A stretch of 32,071 nt of DNA from an uncultured Caldilineales bacterium (GTDB taxonomy: Bacteria; Chloroflexota; Anaerolineae; JAAEKA01): contig CALESQ010000088.1 in assembly GCA_937907455.1 (NCBI GenBank), positions 1-32,071 of the forward strand. The letters are read 5' to 3'. The notes under the pieces are model-generated. The model did no database searches, was not told the DNA's origin, and saw nothing but the letters and a program-made list of their open reading frames with translations. The position numbers were made by a program, and so were the translations under genes. Below are positions 24,665 to 31,870 of this stretch, one piece after another. The number at the start of each line of letters is the position of its first letter. The first letter of the stretch is position 1.

Positions 24665-25625
24665 GTGTCAATTCTGCCAGCTCTTGTACCAGCTCACGCT
24701 GACGTTCGCTGAGATGCCGGGGCAGGCGTACCTGCATCTTGACCAGCAAATTGCCGCGTTGGGTTGAGTCGCGCAGGTGAGGCATGCCCTGCCCGCGCAG
24801 ACGAAAGGTTTGGCCCGGCTGTGTGCCTGCCGGAATGCTGAGCGTAGCTTTGCCGGTGAGGGTAGTTACCTGCACTTCGCCGCCCAGTAGTGCGGTGTAA
24901 AGGTCTGTGCCGGCTTCGGTTTGCAGATCGTCCCCTTTACGTTCGAATGCGGGGTGAGGTAGCACTTCGACCACCAGGAACAGATCGCCTGCCGGGCCAC
25001 TGCCCGCGCCCGGATAACCCTCACCGGCCACGCGCACTTTCGAGCCGGTGCGTATGCCTGCGGGGATCTTGACCTCGATGCGGCGGCTATCAATAGAAAA
25101 GGCGCGCTGTGTGCCGCTGAAGGCTTCCTCCAGCGTGATCTGGATGGGTTGTTCCAGATCAGAGCCGCGCTGCGCACGCGGTTGAGCGGCTGTGCTACGG
25201 CCAAAGGGCGAGCCGGTGGTACCTGCGTTGCCCATGCCGCCAAAAATGCTTTGGAAAAAGTCGGAAAAGCCACCCTGACCGCCCTGACCGAACAGATCGT
25301 TCAGATCACCGTATTGCACATCCACGCGCGGGCCGCCTGCGCCACCGGCGGCCCACTGGCTCCAGTCGAAGCCAGAGGGGTCGCGCCCTGTCGTTTGATA
25401 GGCGTTCCAGTTTGCGCCCAGACGGTCGTATTTTTGGCGTTTGTCCGTATCGCCCAGCACCTCGTAGGCTTCGTTGATTTCTTTGAAACGGGCTTCGGCC
25501 TGCTTGTTGTCTGGGTTGACATCGGGATGATATTGGCGCGCCAAGGCGCGGTAGGCTTTCTTGATCTCTTTTTCGTCGGCGCTTTTGGTAACGCCCAGAA
25601 TCTTGTAGTAATCTTTGTAGTCCAT
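24654..25625 (-). CDS. DnaJ-class (CbpA-type) co-chaperone
   Basis: 323 residues. The J domain occupies 1-70 with HPD at 33-35, required for stimulating DnaK. A Gly/Phe-rich linker (about 95-150, GQGGQGGFSDFFQSIFGGMG) leads to two C-terminal beta domains (LEQPIQITLEEAFSGTQR, then KIPAGIRTGSKVRVAGEG and FRLRGQGMPHL). The four CxxCxGxG zinc repeats of classical DnaJ are absent, which makes it a type II, CbpA-like protein. Its position upstream of clpC suggests shared stress control, although no CIRCE operator is present in the 210 bases upstream. No good Shine-Dalgarno precedes the ATG. The C terminus (TRTS) and stop are encoded by repeat units. Confidence 0.92.
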   Translation of the reverse strand: MDYKDYYKILGVTKSADEKEIKKAYRALARQYHPDVNPDNKQAEARFKEINEAYEVLGDTDKRQKYDRLGANWNAYQTTGRDPSGFDWSQWAAGGAGGPRVDVQYGDLNDLFGQGGQGGFSDFFQSIFGGMGNAGTTGSPFGRSTAAQPRAQRGSDLEQPIQITLEEAFSGTQRAFSIDSRRIEVKIPAGIRTGSKVRVAGEGYPGAGSGPAGDLFLVVEVLPHPAFERKGDDLQTEAGTDLYTALLGGEVQVTTLTGKATLSIPAGTQPGQTFRLRGQGMPHLRDSTQRGNLLVKMQVRLPRHLSERQRELVQELAELTRTS

Positions 25626-25762
25626 GTTATCTGCTCAGTTTACTCAGCATGCCCGATGATCCGGTAACGTGATTCTAGCATTGGAGACGGGCATTGTCAA
25701 TGAAAAGTGCCCTTACTGGCCGGATTCTAGCTTAACTCTAACAGGCGCTCCCAAATTTTTGT

Positions 25763-25791
25763 TTGACGAAAGCGCTAGGCGACTTTATAAT
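25763..25791 (+). promoter_or_regulatory. Near-consensus promoter of the lipid kinase gene
   Basis: TTGACG at 25763-25768 and a perfect TATAAT at 25786-25791 are 17 bp apart. Transcription would start near 25798, giving a leader of about 105 nt before the ATG at 25903. Confidence 0.75.
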
Positions 25792-25863
25792 GGCTGGACT
25801 TAAGCCCGCCACAGACACCATACCTATACATACGGCTTGACACCAGCACAACGGCTACCCCGA

Positions 25864-25893
25864 CACCCCTCACCTTTCACCCTGTCACCCCTG
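25864..25893. repeat. Short CACCCYT-like tandem array in the kinase leader
   Basis: CACCCCT, CACCTTT, CACCCTGT and CACCCCTG follow each other without gaps (7, 7, 8 and 8 bp) just before the start codon. It is another short-period array in a leader, but degenerate and of mixed period, so it is a weaker case than the GTA-type arrays. Confidence 0.4.
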
Positions 25894-25902
25894 CGAGACT
25901 TC

Positions 25903-26901
25903 ATGCGTGCTTTACTGGTATCCAACCCCACAGCCGGCTGGTCGCGTGTGCAGCGCCAATTGCCCGAAGCGCTGATGACCCTGCGCGCCGCTGGTTGGCG
26001 CGTGGAGTGGGAACGAACTCAGGCCGCAGGTTCGATGGAAACGCTGGCCGAGCAGGCCGCCGCGGCAGGCTACGAGGCCTTTATCGCCTGCGGCGGTGAT
26101 GGCAGTATCAACCAGGCTATCAATGGCCTGTTGCGTGGCCGACAGCAGGGCAGCAGCCCGCCTGCGCTGGGGATTTTGCCCGCAGGCACGGCCAACGTGC
26201 TGGCGCGCACGCTGGGCTTGCCTGCACCGCTCCCCGGCCCCGTGCTAGAGCCAACCCTGCCCGCGGCGGCGCGGCTGCTGGCCGGGGCCGTGGTGCATCC
26301 GGTTGACGTAGGCGAGGCGCAATCTGCCGCGGGCCGTCGCATCTTCCTCTGCTGGGCCGGTATTGGGCTGGATGCTGCCGTGGCTGCGGATGTGATGGCT
26401 CAACCTGCACTCAAGCGCCGCCTGGGGCCGCTTTCTTTTGCCGCTAACTTGCTGATACGGTTGCCTGACCTCTGGCATGCTCCGCGCTATACCCTGGATG
26501 TGGACGGAGCCAGGTGGCAGGGACGGGGCATCGTGGCGGTGGTGAGCAATATCCCTCGCTATGCGGTAGTGTTGGATATGGCACCGCAGGCCGCGTTGGA
26601 CGATGGCTTGCTGGACGTAGCCTTTTTTCACAACGTCACCCTGTGGAATGCCGGAGCCACACTCGCCCGCCTGCTGCTGCATCGTCACCCCTCTGATCCC
26701 AACGCGCATTACGCTCAGGCGCGCCGTATCGAGATAGTCACTGCACGGCCCGAACCGGTTCATCTGGATGCAGAGCCGTTCGGTCAGACGCCGTTGACCA
26801 TCAGTGTGTTGCCCGCGGCGTTGCCTCTGTTGCTGCCGCGCACCACGGCTGGGCGGCGTTTGCTTGTTGGCCGCGGCGGCAGCGCATTCACCACATCTTA
26901 G
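25903..26901 (+). CDS. Diacylglycerol-kinase-like lipid kinase (YegS/DgkB family)
   Basis: 332 residues of the DAGK catalytic family, which phosphorylates diacylglycerol or related lipids with ATP. MRALLVSNPTAGW at the N terminus is the usual first strand and loop, CGGDGSINQAINGL (GGDG at residues 64-67) is the nucleotide-binding signature, and GILPAGTANVLARTLGL is the typical GTxND-like segment, here with GTAN. The C-terminal beta-sandwich contains DDGLLDVAFF and HLDAEPF, where family members have the D-GE metal residues. The ATG at 25903 is preferred; a TTG at 25837 would add residues encoded by repeat-like DNA. The stop codon overlaps that of the convergent modA by three bases. Confidence 0.87.
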   Translation: MRALLVSNPTAGWSRVQRQLPEALMTLRAAGWRVEWERTQAAGSMETLAEQAAAAGYEAFIACGGDGSINQAINGLLRGRQQGSSPPALGILPAGTANVLARTLGLPAPLPGPVLEPTLPAAARLLAGAVVHPVDVGEAQSAAGRRIFLCWAGIGLDAAVAADVMAQPALKRRLGPLSFAANLLIRLPDLWHAPRYTLDVDGARWQGRGIVAVVSNIPRYAVVLDMAPQAALDDGLLDVAFFHNVTLWNAGATLARLLLHRHPSDPNAHYAQARRIEIVTARPEPVHLDAEPFGQTPLTISVLPAALPLLLPRTTAGRRLLVGRGGSAFTTS

Positions 26902-27716
26902 GGCAGGCTGATGAAGCGATAGCCGGTCAGCACCTGTTGCCCTTCGACAGAAAGAACCAGATCTATAAAAGCCTGTGCCAGCTCGGCGTTTTGGCTGTCA
27001 GCCACCGGCGCAATGGGATAGGTGGCAATAGTGTTGAGCGCATCGGGGATCTCCAGGCTGCCCACGTTGTCTGCTGCAGCGCCCGCGAGATCGGTGAGGT
27101 AAACAATGCCTGCATCGGCCTCGCCCAACGCTACCTTGGAAACTACCGCTTTGACGTTGGTTTCATAGGAAACGACATTCCTTAGCACAGCTTCCTTGAA
27201 CTGCACAGCAAAGTCGGGGTCGGCTCCCGCCTTATCCAGGAAATCCAGTGAATACTGGCCTACCGGCACAGACTGATCAGCCAGATCAAGCTTGAGGCCG
27301 GCTTTGGCCAGGTCTTGCAGCGTGGCCAACCTGCCCGGGTTGTCGTTGGGGAAGATAACCACCAGGCGGTTTCTGGCAAACACACGTGAGGCGCTGGCGT
27401 TTACCCGTCCCGCTGTCACAGCGGCCTCCATCTGTTTTTGGCTGGCACTGGCAAACACATCTGCCTGGGCACCCTGGGCAAGCTGTTGAGCCAACTCCTG
27501 CGAACCGGCAAAGCTAAATACAACCGTTACCCCGGGGTTTGCTGCCTCAAAGCTATTCCCCAGGTCAGTGTAAGGCGCAGTGAGTGATGCGGCGGCCAGT
27601 ACAGTGAGCGTGCGCGCCTGGGCCGGGGCTGCGGCAGGTGTAACTTGCCGTGTACACGCTGTGCTTGTCACCACGGCAAGCACCAACAAAAGCAACGCAG
27701 CTTTCCAGTGTGGCAT
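26898..27716 (-). CDS. modA: Molybdate-binding lipoprotein of an ABC importer
   Basis: 272 residues. A lipoprotein-like signal peptide ends at STAC (Cys21). The mature part is a periplasmic-binding-protein fold of the ModA type: LTVLAAASLTAPYTDLG, the oxyanion-contacting SFAGSQELAQQL, GAQADVFASA, NRLVVIFP and GEADAGIVYLTD all follow the family pattern. It captures molybdate or tungstate outside the cell and hands it to ModB. ACAGGAGA lies seven bases before the ATG. It is the last gene of the PadR-modB-modA set; 177 bases separate it from modB. A molybdate ATPase (modC) is not present in the window. Confidence 0.93.
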   Translation of the reverse strand: MPHWKAALLLLVLAVVTSTACTRQVTPAAAPAQARTLTVLAAASLTAPYTDLGNSFEAANPGVTVVFSFAGSQELAQQLAQGAQADVFASASQKQMEAAVTAGRVNASASRVFARNRLVVIFPNDNPGRLATLQDLAKAGLKLDLADQSVPVGQYSLDFLDKAGADPDFAVQFKEAVLRNVVSYETNVKAVVSKVALGEADAGIVYLTDLAGAAADNVGSLEIPDALNTIATYPIAPVADSQNAELAQAFIDLVLSVEGQQVLTGYRFISLP

Positions 27717-27893
27717 GAGTTTCTCCTGTCCTGAAAATCGTTCGGCTGTGCTCCATTGCCGTGCCCGTGCATTTTCATCTGCGGTTGTACGCCCAGCGCA
27801 TGGATGGCAATTTGGCGTTCAGAAGGCCGTGACGGGCCTGCGTGCTGCCAGCCGGTAGGTTCCCAACCAGCAGTCTGCTCCTTAAGCGTTCTC
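27717..27893 (-). other. 177-base gap between modB and modA
   Basis: No gene is convincing here. On the minus strand the sequence has GC-rich stems (for example GGTT/AACC around GGG near 27870), which could be a leader structure for modA. I looked for a molybdenum-cofactor riboswitch because of the neighbouring genes but could not match its conserved core by eye. Confidence 0.3.
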
Positions 27894-28724
27894 TCAGGCA
27901 TCTTGTTTCAGGCGGCTATAGAGCGCGCCCTTGATCACCAGCAGGGTGAGAAAAGAAAACGCAATCAGGATCACGGCCAGCGTCAGGGCAATGCGCTGAT
28001 CAATCTCGAAACCCACATAGATAGCCAGAGGCATGGTTTGCGTGCGTCCGGGGAAGTTACCCGCAAAGATGATGGTGGCGCCAAATTCGCCCAAAGCGCG
28101 CGCCCAAGTCATCACACTGCCGCTTAACAGTGCTGCCCACGACAACGGCAGTGTGATGCGGCGAAAAACCTGCACGCGCCCGGCGCCATCGAGCGCGGCC
28201 GCCTGCTTCAGCTCCGGGTCAATGGCCGCAAAGCCCAGCGCAGCCGCCTTGACGTAGAACGATGAGGCTACAAAGGTCTGCGCCATGACCACCGCAGCCG
28301 TGGTAAAAGGCAAGGTGATGCCAAACTGCTCCAGCCACGGGCCAAAGAGGCCGCGTCGGCCAAAGGCCATCAGCAGCGCTACCCCGGCCACAGCGGGCGG
28401 CAGCACCGTGGGCAGGTCAATCAGGGTATCCAGCAGGCGATGAAAGCGAAAACGTGGTTGCGCCAACAGATACGCCACCGGCGTACCCAGTACCCAGGTG
28501 ACCGCTGTGGTGATCAGCGAAGTCAGCAGGCTCAAATTTACAGCGTTGATCACCTGGGTATGGCGCAGGTTTGCCAGCAGATCGGCCGGAGAGATACGCA
28601 GCAGCATAGCCACAATGGGCAACGCAAGCAGCAGCAGCAGCGGCACAGCCAGCAGATGCCAGGACGACCTCCATAGCCTGGCTTGCCAGGCAACAGGGGA
28701 AGGGCTGGGGGCTTTCTTCGTCAT
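27894..28724 (-). CDS. modB: Molybdate ABC transporter permease
   Basis: 276 residues with about five to six membrane helices (LLAVPLLLLLALPIVAML, LLTSLITTAVTWVLGTPVAYLLA, LPPAVAGVALLMAF and others). The cytoplasmic EAA-type loop ALDGAGRVQVFRRITLPLSW, which docks to the ATPase, is present, followed by ALGEFGATIIFAGNFPGRTQT, a strong ModB/CysT signature. The start at 28724 overlaps the stop of the PadR gene in ATGA, so the two are translationally coupled; an upstream in-frame start at 29012 would only translate the PadR gene in another frame. It forms the membrane pore for molybdate taken from ModA. A few residues of the N terminus are Pro/Ser-rich. Confidence 0.92.
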   Translation of the reverse strand: MTKKAPSPSPVAWQARLWRSSWHLLAVPLLLLLALPIVAMLLRISPADLLANLRHTQVINAVNLSLLTSLITTAVTWVLGTPVAYLLAQPRFRFHRLLDTLIDLPTVLPPAVAGVALLMAFGRRGLFGPWLEQFGITLPFTTAAVVMAQTFVASSFYVKAAALGFAAIDPELKQAAALDGAGRVQVFRRITLPLSWAALLSGSVMTWARALGEFGATIIFAGNFPGRTQTMPLAIYVGFEIDQRIALTLAVILIAFSFLTLLVIKGALYSRLKQDA

Positions 28725-29284
28725 ACCGGGTTTGCATCCGGCAGCAAGCGGCTTTGGCAATCGTCCAACCAGCGTAGCACCGTTTGCAACTGTTCCACGC
28801 GCATCGCCAGGCTGATGCGATTGTACACCTGCCCGGGGGGCAGCTCGGCGCACAGCGTTTCCAGGCGCACGATGTGGCGCTGGGCCTCGTGGCGCTGTTG
28901 AGCAAAGGCCGGTGCGATCTTTTCTGGAAAATACAGCCCCATGAAATACAGCCGGGTGACAAATTCCATGCGAATGGCACGCGTGCTGCCACCGCTGTCT
29001 GCGTGCAGCCAATTCAGAAAACGCTGCTGCCCCTGCGGCGTCATGTGCAGCAATTGCCGCGTCGGCAGTTTTTCTTGCATCACTGCTTCAGACGACACAT
29101 CACCGCGCGCTTCCAGCCGCCGTAAAATAGCATACGTCTGGCTTTGGCTCAAGTGCCATACCTGGCCCAGATCACCCGTCACCGTGCGGTGCAGATCATA
29201 CCCATAGCCGGCGCGGCGATACAGCAAGCCCAGCAGGGCCATTTCCGGCGACAAAGCGCCTACGTGTCGTGATGAAGAGGGCAT
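28721..29284 (-). CDS. PadR-family transcriptional regulator, first gene of the modBA operon
   Basis: 187 residues. The N-terminal winged helix fits PadR: LSPEMALLGLLYRRAGYGYDLH, then LSQSQTYAILRRLEARGDVSSE and TRQLLHMTPQGQQRFLNWL. The C-terminal half is helical, as in PadR subfamily proteins that dimerise through it (for example VYNRISLAMRVEQLQTVLRWL). Molybdate operons usually carry ModE, so a PadR protein coupled to modB by a four-base overlap is unusual and suggests it controls molybdate import. A palindrome over the -10 of its own promoter fits autorepression. The ATG at 29284 is preferred to the TTG just before it; the ribosome-binding site is weak (CAGG). Confidence 0.85.
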   Translation of the reverse strand: MPSSSRHVGALSPEMALLGLLYRRAGYGYDLHRTVTGDLGQVWHLSQSQTYAILRRLEARGDVSSEAVMQEKLPTRQLLHMTPQGQQRFLNWLHADSGGSTRAIRMEFVTRLYFMGLYFPEKIAPAFAQQRHEAQRHIVRLETLCAELPPGQVYNRISLAMRVEQLQTVLRWLDDCQSRLLPDANPV

Positions 29285-29310
29285 CAATTACCTGCTGACT
29301 GAGTGAGTAG

Positions 29311-29352
29311 TACTGACCCGGTGAGTATATAATAGATCGTCTGATCGGCCAA
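29311..29352 (-). promoter_or_regulatory. Promoter and probable PadR operator of the PadR-modB-modA operon
   Basis: On the minus strand TTGGCC (29352-29347) and TATACT (29329-29324) are 17 bp apart. The -10 is overlapped by a 17-bp near-palindrome, TACTGACCCGGTGAGTA at 29311-29327, with eight-base arms and one mismatched pair. PadR proteins bind such inverted repeats, and binding here would block RNA polymerase. The ligand that relieves repression cannot be read from the sequence. Confidence 0.6.
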
Positions 29353-29373
29353 AACGGAATAAGACGCGGGCGA

Positions 29374-29402
29374 TTTCCTGAATCACCGTTTCGTGGTAGA
29401 AT
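29374..29402 (+). promoter_or_regulatory. Promoter for a probably leaderless xseA mRNA
   Basis: TTTCCT at 29374-29379, 17 bp, then TAGAAT at 29397-29402 with an extended TGG. The xseA ATG begins only eight bases after the -10 box, so the transcript would start within a few bases of the start codon. No Shine-Dalgarno is present. Confidence 0.6.
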
Positions 29403-29410
29403 AACCGACC

Positions 29411-30637
29411 ATGAACACCCCCATCGGCGTCGGTCAACTGGTCGGCCAGATCAAGGATTTGTTGGAGCAAAGCGCGCGGCTGCACGATGTGCTGCTGCAA
29501 GGCGAGATCAGCAACTTCGTCCGTGCCACATCGGGGCACTGCTACTTCACCCTGAAAGATGAGCGGGGCAAGCTAGACTGCGTGCTGTGGCGGCGCGATG
29601 CGTTGCTGTTACCGCGGCTGCCACAAAATGGCCAGCAGGTGATTTTGCACGGCTATGTCTCGCTTTATGAGCCGCAGGGCAAGCTGCAATTCTATGCCGA
29701 TTGGGTGCAGGAGGCAGGGATAGGGCGGTTGTACGAACAGTTCGAGCGCCTGAAAGCGCAATTGGCTGCCGAGGGCTTGTTCGATCCCGCCACCAAGCGC
29801 CCGTTGCCGCCCTGGCCGCAGCGCATTGGGGTGATCACTTCGCCGCGGGCTGCGGCCCTGCGTGATGTGCTGCGCACTCTGGCAGCCCGTTTTCCTGCGG
29901 TCGAGGTGCTGCTGGCTCCCGCCGCGGTGCAGGGTGCAGAGGCTCCTCCGCAGATTGTGGCCGCCATTGAACTGCTCAATGCCTGGCATCTGGGTGTGGA
30001 GCCGTTGGCGCTGATTGTGCTGGCGCGCGGGGGCGGCTCCATCGAAGAGCTGTGGGCTTTCAACGATGAGCGTGTGGCGCGTGCGGTGGCAGCCAGCGTC
30101 TTGCCGGTAATCAGCGGCGTAGGGCACGAAACCGATTTTACCCTGGCTGATTTTGCCGCGGATGTGCGCGCTCCCACTCCCACCGGCGCGGCTACCCTGG
30201 CTACACCCGACCGCAGCGAGTTGTTGGCTCAGTTGGCGGTGCAGCGGCAGCGCCTGGGGTTGGCGGTGCAGGGGCAACTGGTTGCCGAACGCCGCCGTCT
30301 GGAGCATAGCCGCCGTCTGCTGGGGCGCTTGTCTCCGCGTGCCCGTATTGCCGCGCAGCGCCAGCAAACCGATGATCTGGCTGCGCTGATGCAGCGGCAG
30401 ATGGGCTATACACTGCGCCTGCGTCGTGCTCGCTTGAACGGTTTGTACGCGCGTTTGGCTAACCTGGACCCGCGAGCCGTGCTGCAACGCGGTTATGCCA
30501 TTGTCTACCGCGCCGCCGATGGTCGTCTTGTCACCGCGGCGCAGCAGGTTGCCGTCGGGGATCGCCTGCGCATTGTCCTGGCCGAGGGTGAGCTTCAGGC
30601 CGTGGCGAGTGCCCCCTCCCCGCTTCCTCCCGCCTAA
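29411..30637 (+). CDS. xseA: Exodeoxyribonuclease VII large subunit
   Basis: 408 residues. The N-terminal OB fold binds single-stranded DNA (LLQGEISNFVRATSGHCYFTLKDE). The catalytic core has VITSPRAAALRDVL, VLARGGGSIEELWAFNDE and SGVGHETDFTLADFAADVRAPTPTGAA, the family's most conserved motifs. Long helices follow (about 270-380), and the C terminus contains LQRGYAIVYR, the characteristic ending. With XseB it forms the large exonuclease that degrades single-stranded DNA from both ends. The 408 residues are slightly shorter than E. coli XseA but complete. The small-subunit gene follows after 20 bases. Confidence 0.96.
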   Translation: MNTPIGVGQLVGQIKDLLEQSARLHDVLLQGEISNFVRATSGHCYFTLKDERGKLDCVLWRRDALLLPRLPQNGQQVILHGYVSLYEPQGKLQFYADWVQEAGIGRLYEQFERLKAQLAAEGLFDPATKRPLPPWPQRIGVITSPRAAALRDVLRTLAARFPAVEVLLAPAAVQGAEAPPQIVAAIELLNAWHLGVEPLALIVLARGGGSIEELWAFNDERVARAVAASVLPVISGVGHETDFTLADFAADVRAPTPTGAATLATPDRSELLAQLAVQRQRLGLAVQGQLVAERRRLEHSRRLLGRLSPRARIAAQRQQTDDLAALMQRQMGYTLRLRRARLNGLYARLANLDPRAVLQRGYAIVYRAADGRLVTAAQQVAVGDRLRIVLAEGELQAVASAPSPLPPA

Positions 30638-30657
30638 AGGCTTAGGTTGCACGTTTT

Positions 30658-30897
30658 ATGGATCAACTAACTTTCGAACAAGCCTACACCGAACTGGAAC
30701 AGATCACCCGGCAGCTTGAAGCGGGTGACCTGCCGCTGGATGCTGCCTTGCATCTGTTCGAGCAGGGCACCCGTCTGGCTGCGCACTGCGAGCAGATGCT
30801 TAGCGCCGCCGAGCTGCGCGTGCGGCAAATTGTGCCGGACGCGGCTGGCGGCTATGAAGCGGCTGATTTCAGCGACTGGCAACAGGAAGCGAGGTAG
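30658..30897 (+). CDS. xseB: Exodeoxyribonuclease VII small subunit
   Basis: 79 residues, the normal size of XseB. The sequence LTFEQAYTELEQITRQLEAGDLPLD and the following SLxLFEQGxxL-like stretch (AALHLFEQGTRLAAHCEQML) are the family signature of a helical hairpin. Several copies assemble around each XseA and are required for activity. The last residues run into the ribosome-binding site of the next gene, which starts three bases after the stop. No strong Shine-Dalgarno precedes its own ATG, so translation may be coupled to xseA. Confidence 0.95.
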   Translation: MDQLTFEQAYTELEQITRQLEAGDLPLDAALHLFEQGTRLAAHCEQMLSAAELRVRQIVPDAAGGYEAADFSDWQQEAR

Positions 30898-30900
30898 CGC

Positions 30901-31377
30901 ATGGCTGTTGAACAACATCGCTATCGGCGGCGCAGCGAAATTCTCAGCACGCGTGAAGGACTGGCGGCGGGACTGCTGGGCAGCTTGGTGCTGATCGGGG
31001 TAGCCGGGCTGATTTTCGCGGCACGCGGCCAAAGTGCCTGGCTGCCGCTGGACGCGGCTGCGGATTTCTGGCTGCGCGGCCCGTTGTCGCCCGCTGCACT
31101 GTGGCTAGGTTTGGCGGTGGTGTTGTTCACCGGCGGGCTGCTGGGCATGTTGTATGCCAGCGCACAGGAGCGGCTGGATCTGCCTTCGCTGCTGCTTGTA
31201 GCTGTCTATTACGGCTTTGTTACCTGGATGGGCGCTACTGTGCTGGTGTTGTCGTGGCTTAGCCCGGCCACGCGGGCAATCTGGCAAAGCTGGCCGGTGC
31301 TGGCGGGTCACCTGGCTTATGGCCTCACCCTGGGGCTGTGGGCGGCGCGACGGCTGATGCAAACGTCAAAAACTTAA
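30901..31377 (+). CDS. Small four-helix membrane protein, unknown function
   Basis: 158 residues with about four hydrophobic segments: LAAGLLGSLVLIGVAGLIFA (about 22-42), ALWLGLAVVLFTGGLLGML (about 66-84), LPSLLLVAVYYGFVTWMGAT (about 92-114) and LAGHLAYGLTLGLWAA (about 134-150). The N terminus is basic and cytoplasmic by the positive-inside rule. I recognise no family. GAGGTAGCG, overlapping the xseB stop codon, serves as its ribosome-binding site, so it is co-translated with xseAB, but a functional link to exonuclease VII is not established. Its stop codon lies in the first of three Pho-box-like repeats. Confidence 0.8.
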   Translation: MAVEQHRYRRRSEILSTREGLAAGLLGSLVLIGVAGLIFAARGQSAWLPLDAAADFWLRGPLSPAALWLGLAVVLFTGGLLGMLYASAQERLDLPSLLLVAVYYGFVTWMGATVLVLSWLSPATRAIWQSWPVLAGHLAYGLTLGLWAARRLMQTSKT

Positions 31378-31402
31378 CCATAGTTTAACCGAAACTTCAC
31401 CG
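31373..31402 (+). promoter_or_regulatory. Three Pho-box-like direct repeats
   Basis: CTTAACCA (31373-31380), TTTAACCG (31384-31391) and CTTCACCG (31395-31402) are 8-bp repeats with 3-bp spacers, an 11-bp period in all. This is the layout of the cyanobacterial Pho box (PyTTAAPyPyT/A three times with 3-bp gaps) and generally of OmpR/PhoB-family response-regulator sites. It ends ten bases before the -35 box of the next promoter, a normal activator position. A fourth match, CTTAACCT, lies downstream at 31455-31462. Confidence 0.5.
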
Positions 31403-31411
31403 AACATTGTA

Positions 31412-31441
31412 TTGACAAGCACTTCTGTGAAGTGCTATACT
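31412..31441 (+). promoter_or_regulatory. Strong promoter with a palindrome filling the spacer
   Basis: A perfect -35 TTGACA (31412-31417) and TATACT (31436-31441) with a TGC extension are 18 bp apart. Between them lies AGCACTTCTGTGAAGTGCT at 31418-31436, a perfect inverted repeat with eight-base arms and three central bases. A repressor bound there would cover both boxes. The start of transcription would be near 31448, giving a leader of about 50 nt. Confidence 0.75.
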
Positions 31442-31497
31442 GCGGCTGTCTGAACTTAACCTTTTGGTTTATCGCACATCAAGCAGGAGAAGCAGCA

Positions 31498-31749
31498 ATG
31501 TCTCTAACAAAGGCCAGAGACGTCGAAGTTCTGGAAGGCGAATGGGAATGCATGGACTGCGGGTACATCGAAGAAGGCGCGTCGAATCGCCGCCCCAAGC
31601 GCTGTCCCGAATGCAATGCCCCCGGATCGGTGTTCGAATTCTTCGAGTACGAGGAAGAGGACTGGTCAGATGACGACGATTCGGAAGAATACGACGACTA
31701 TGACGACGACTTCGATGATGACTACGACTACGACGATGATGATGAATAA
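31498..31749 (+). CDS. Small rubredoxin-like zinc-ribbon protein with very acidic tail
   Basis: 83 residues. Residues 16-40 hold two CxxC knuckles (CMDC with Cys18/21 and CPEC with Cys36/39), spaced as in rubredoxin-like zinc ribbons; ECMDCGYIEEG recalls the rubredoxin-type knuckle. From about residue 50 to the end nearly every residue is Asp, Glu or Tyr. Such a tail could mimic nucleic acid or bind cations or basic proteins. ATG at 31498 follows GCAGGAGAAGC; an in-frame start at 31432 would lie inside the promoter. It is transcribed alone, between a strong promoter and a good terminator. Function unknown; a metal-binding or electron-transfer role is possible. Confidence 0.85.
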   Translation: MSLTKARDVEVLEGEWECMDCGYIEEGASNRRPKRCPECNAPGSVFEFFEYEEEDWSDDDDSEEYDDYDDDFDDDYDYDDDDE

Positions 31750-31869
31750 ACGCGCGTAGTCACCGCATCAGCCAGAGCGCAAGCCCATTTGGGGGAGTTG
31801 ATACCTGGCATTCAGCAAGAGCGCGTCCCTGGGAACGCGCTCTTTTTGTTGCTGTATTGATTTGAAGAT
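31750..31869. other. Spacer between the acidic-protein gene and the tandem repeat
   Basis: Apart from the terminator at 31817-31848, I see no gene or regulatory site here. Confidence 0.5.
31817..31848 (+). terminator. Rho-independent terminator
   Basis: AGAGCGCGT (31818-31826) pairs with ACGCGCTCT (31835-31843), with an eight-base loop and a T-run immediately after. It ends the transcript of the acidic rubredoxin-like protein, about 70 bases after its stop codon. Confidence 0.9.
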
Positions 31870-31870
31870 C

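Noticed and set aside
25626..25762. CIRCE heat-shock operator upstream of dnaJ
   Set aside because: No TTAGCACTC/GAGTGCTAA inverted repeat is present.
27717..27893. Molybdenum-cofactor riboswitch between modB and modA
   Set aside because: I could not match the conserved core by eye; only generic GC-rich stems are visible. A covariance-model search would decide.
28725..29012. Longer modB starting at 29012
   Set aside because: The extra 96 codons are the PadR gene read in another frame, and the ATGA overlap gives a natural start at 28724.
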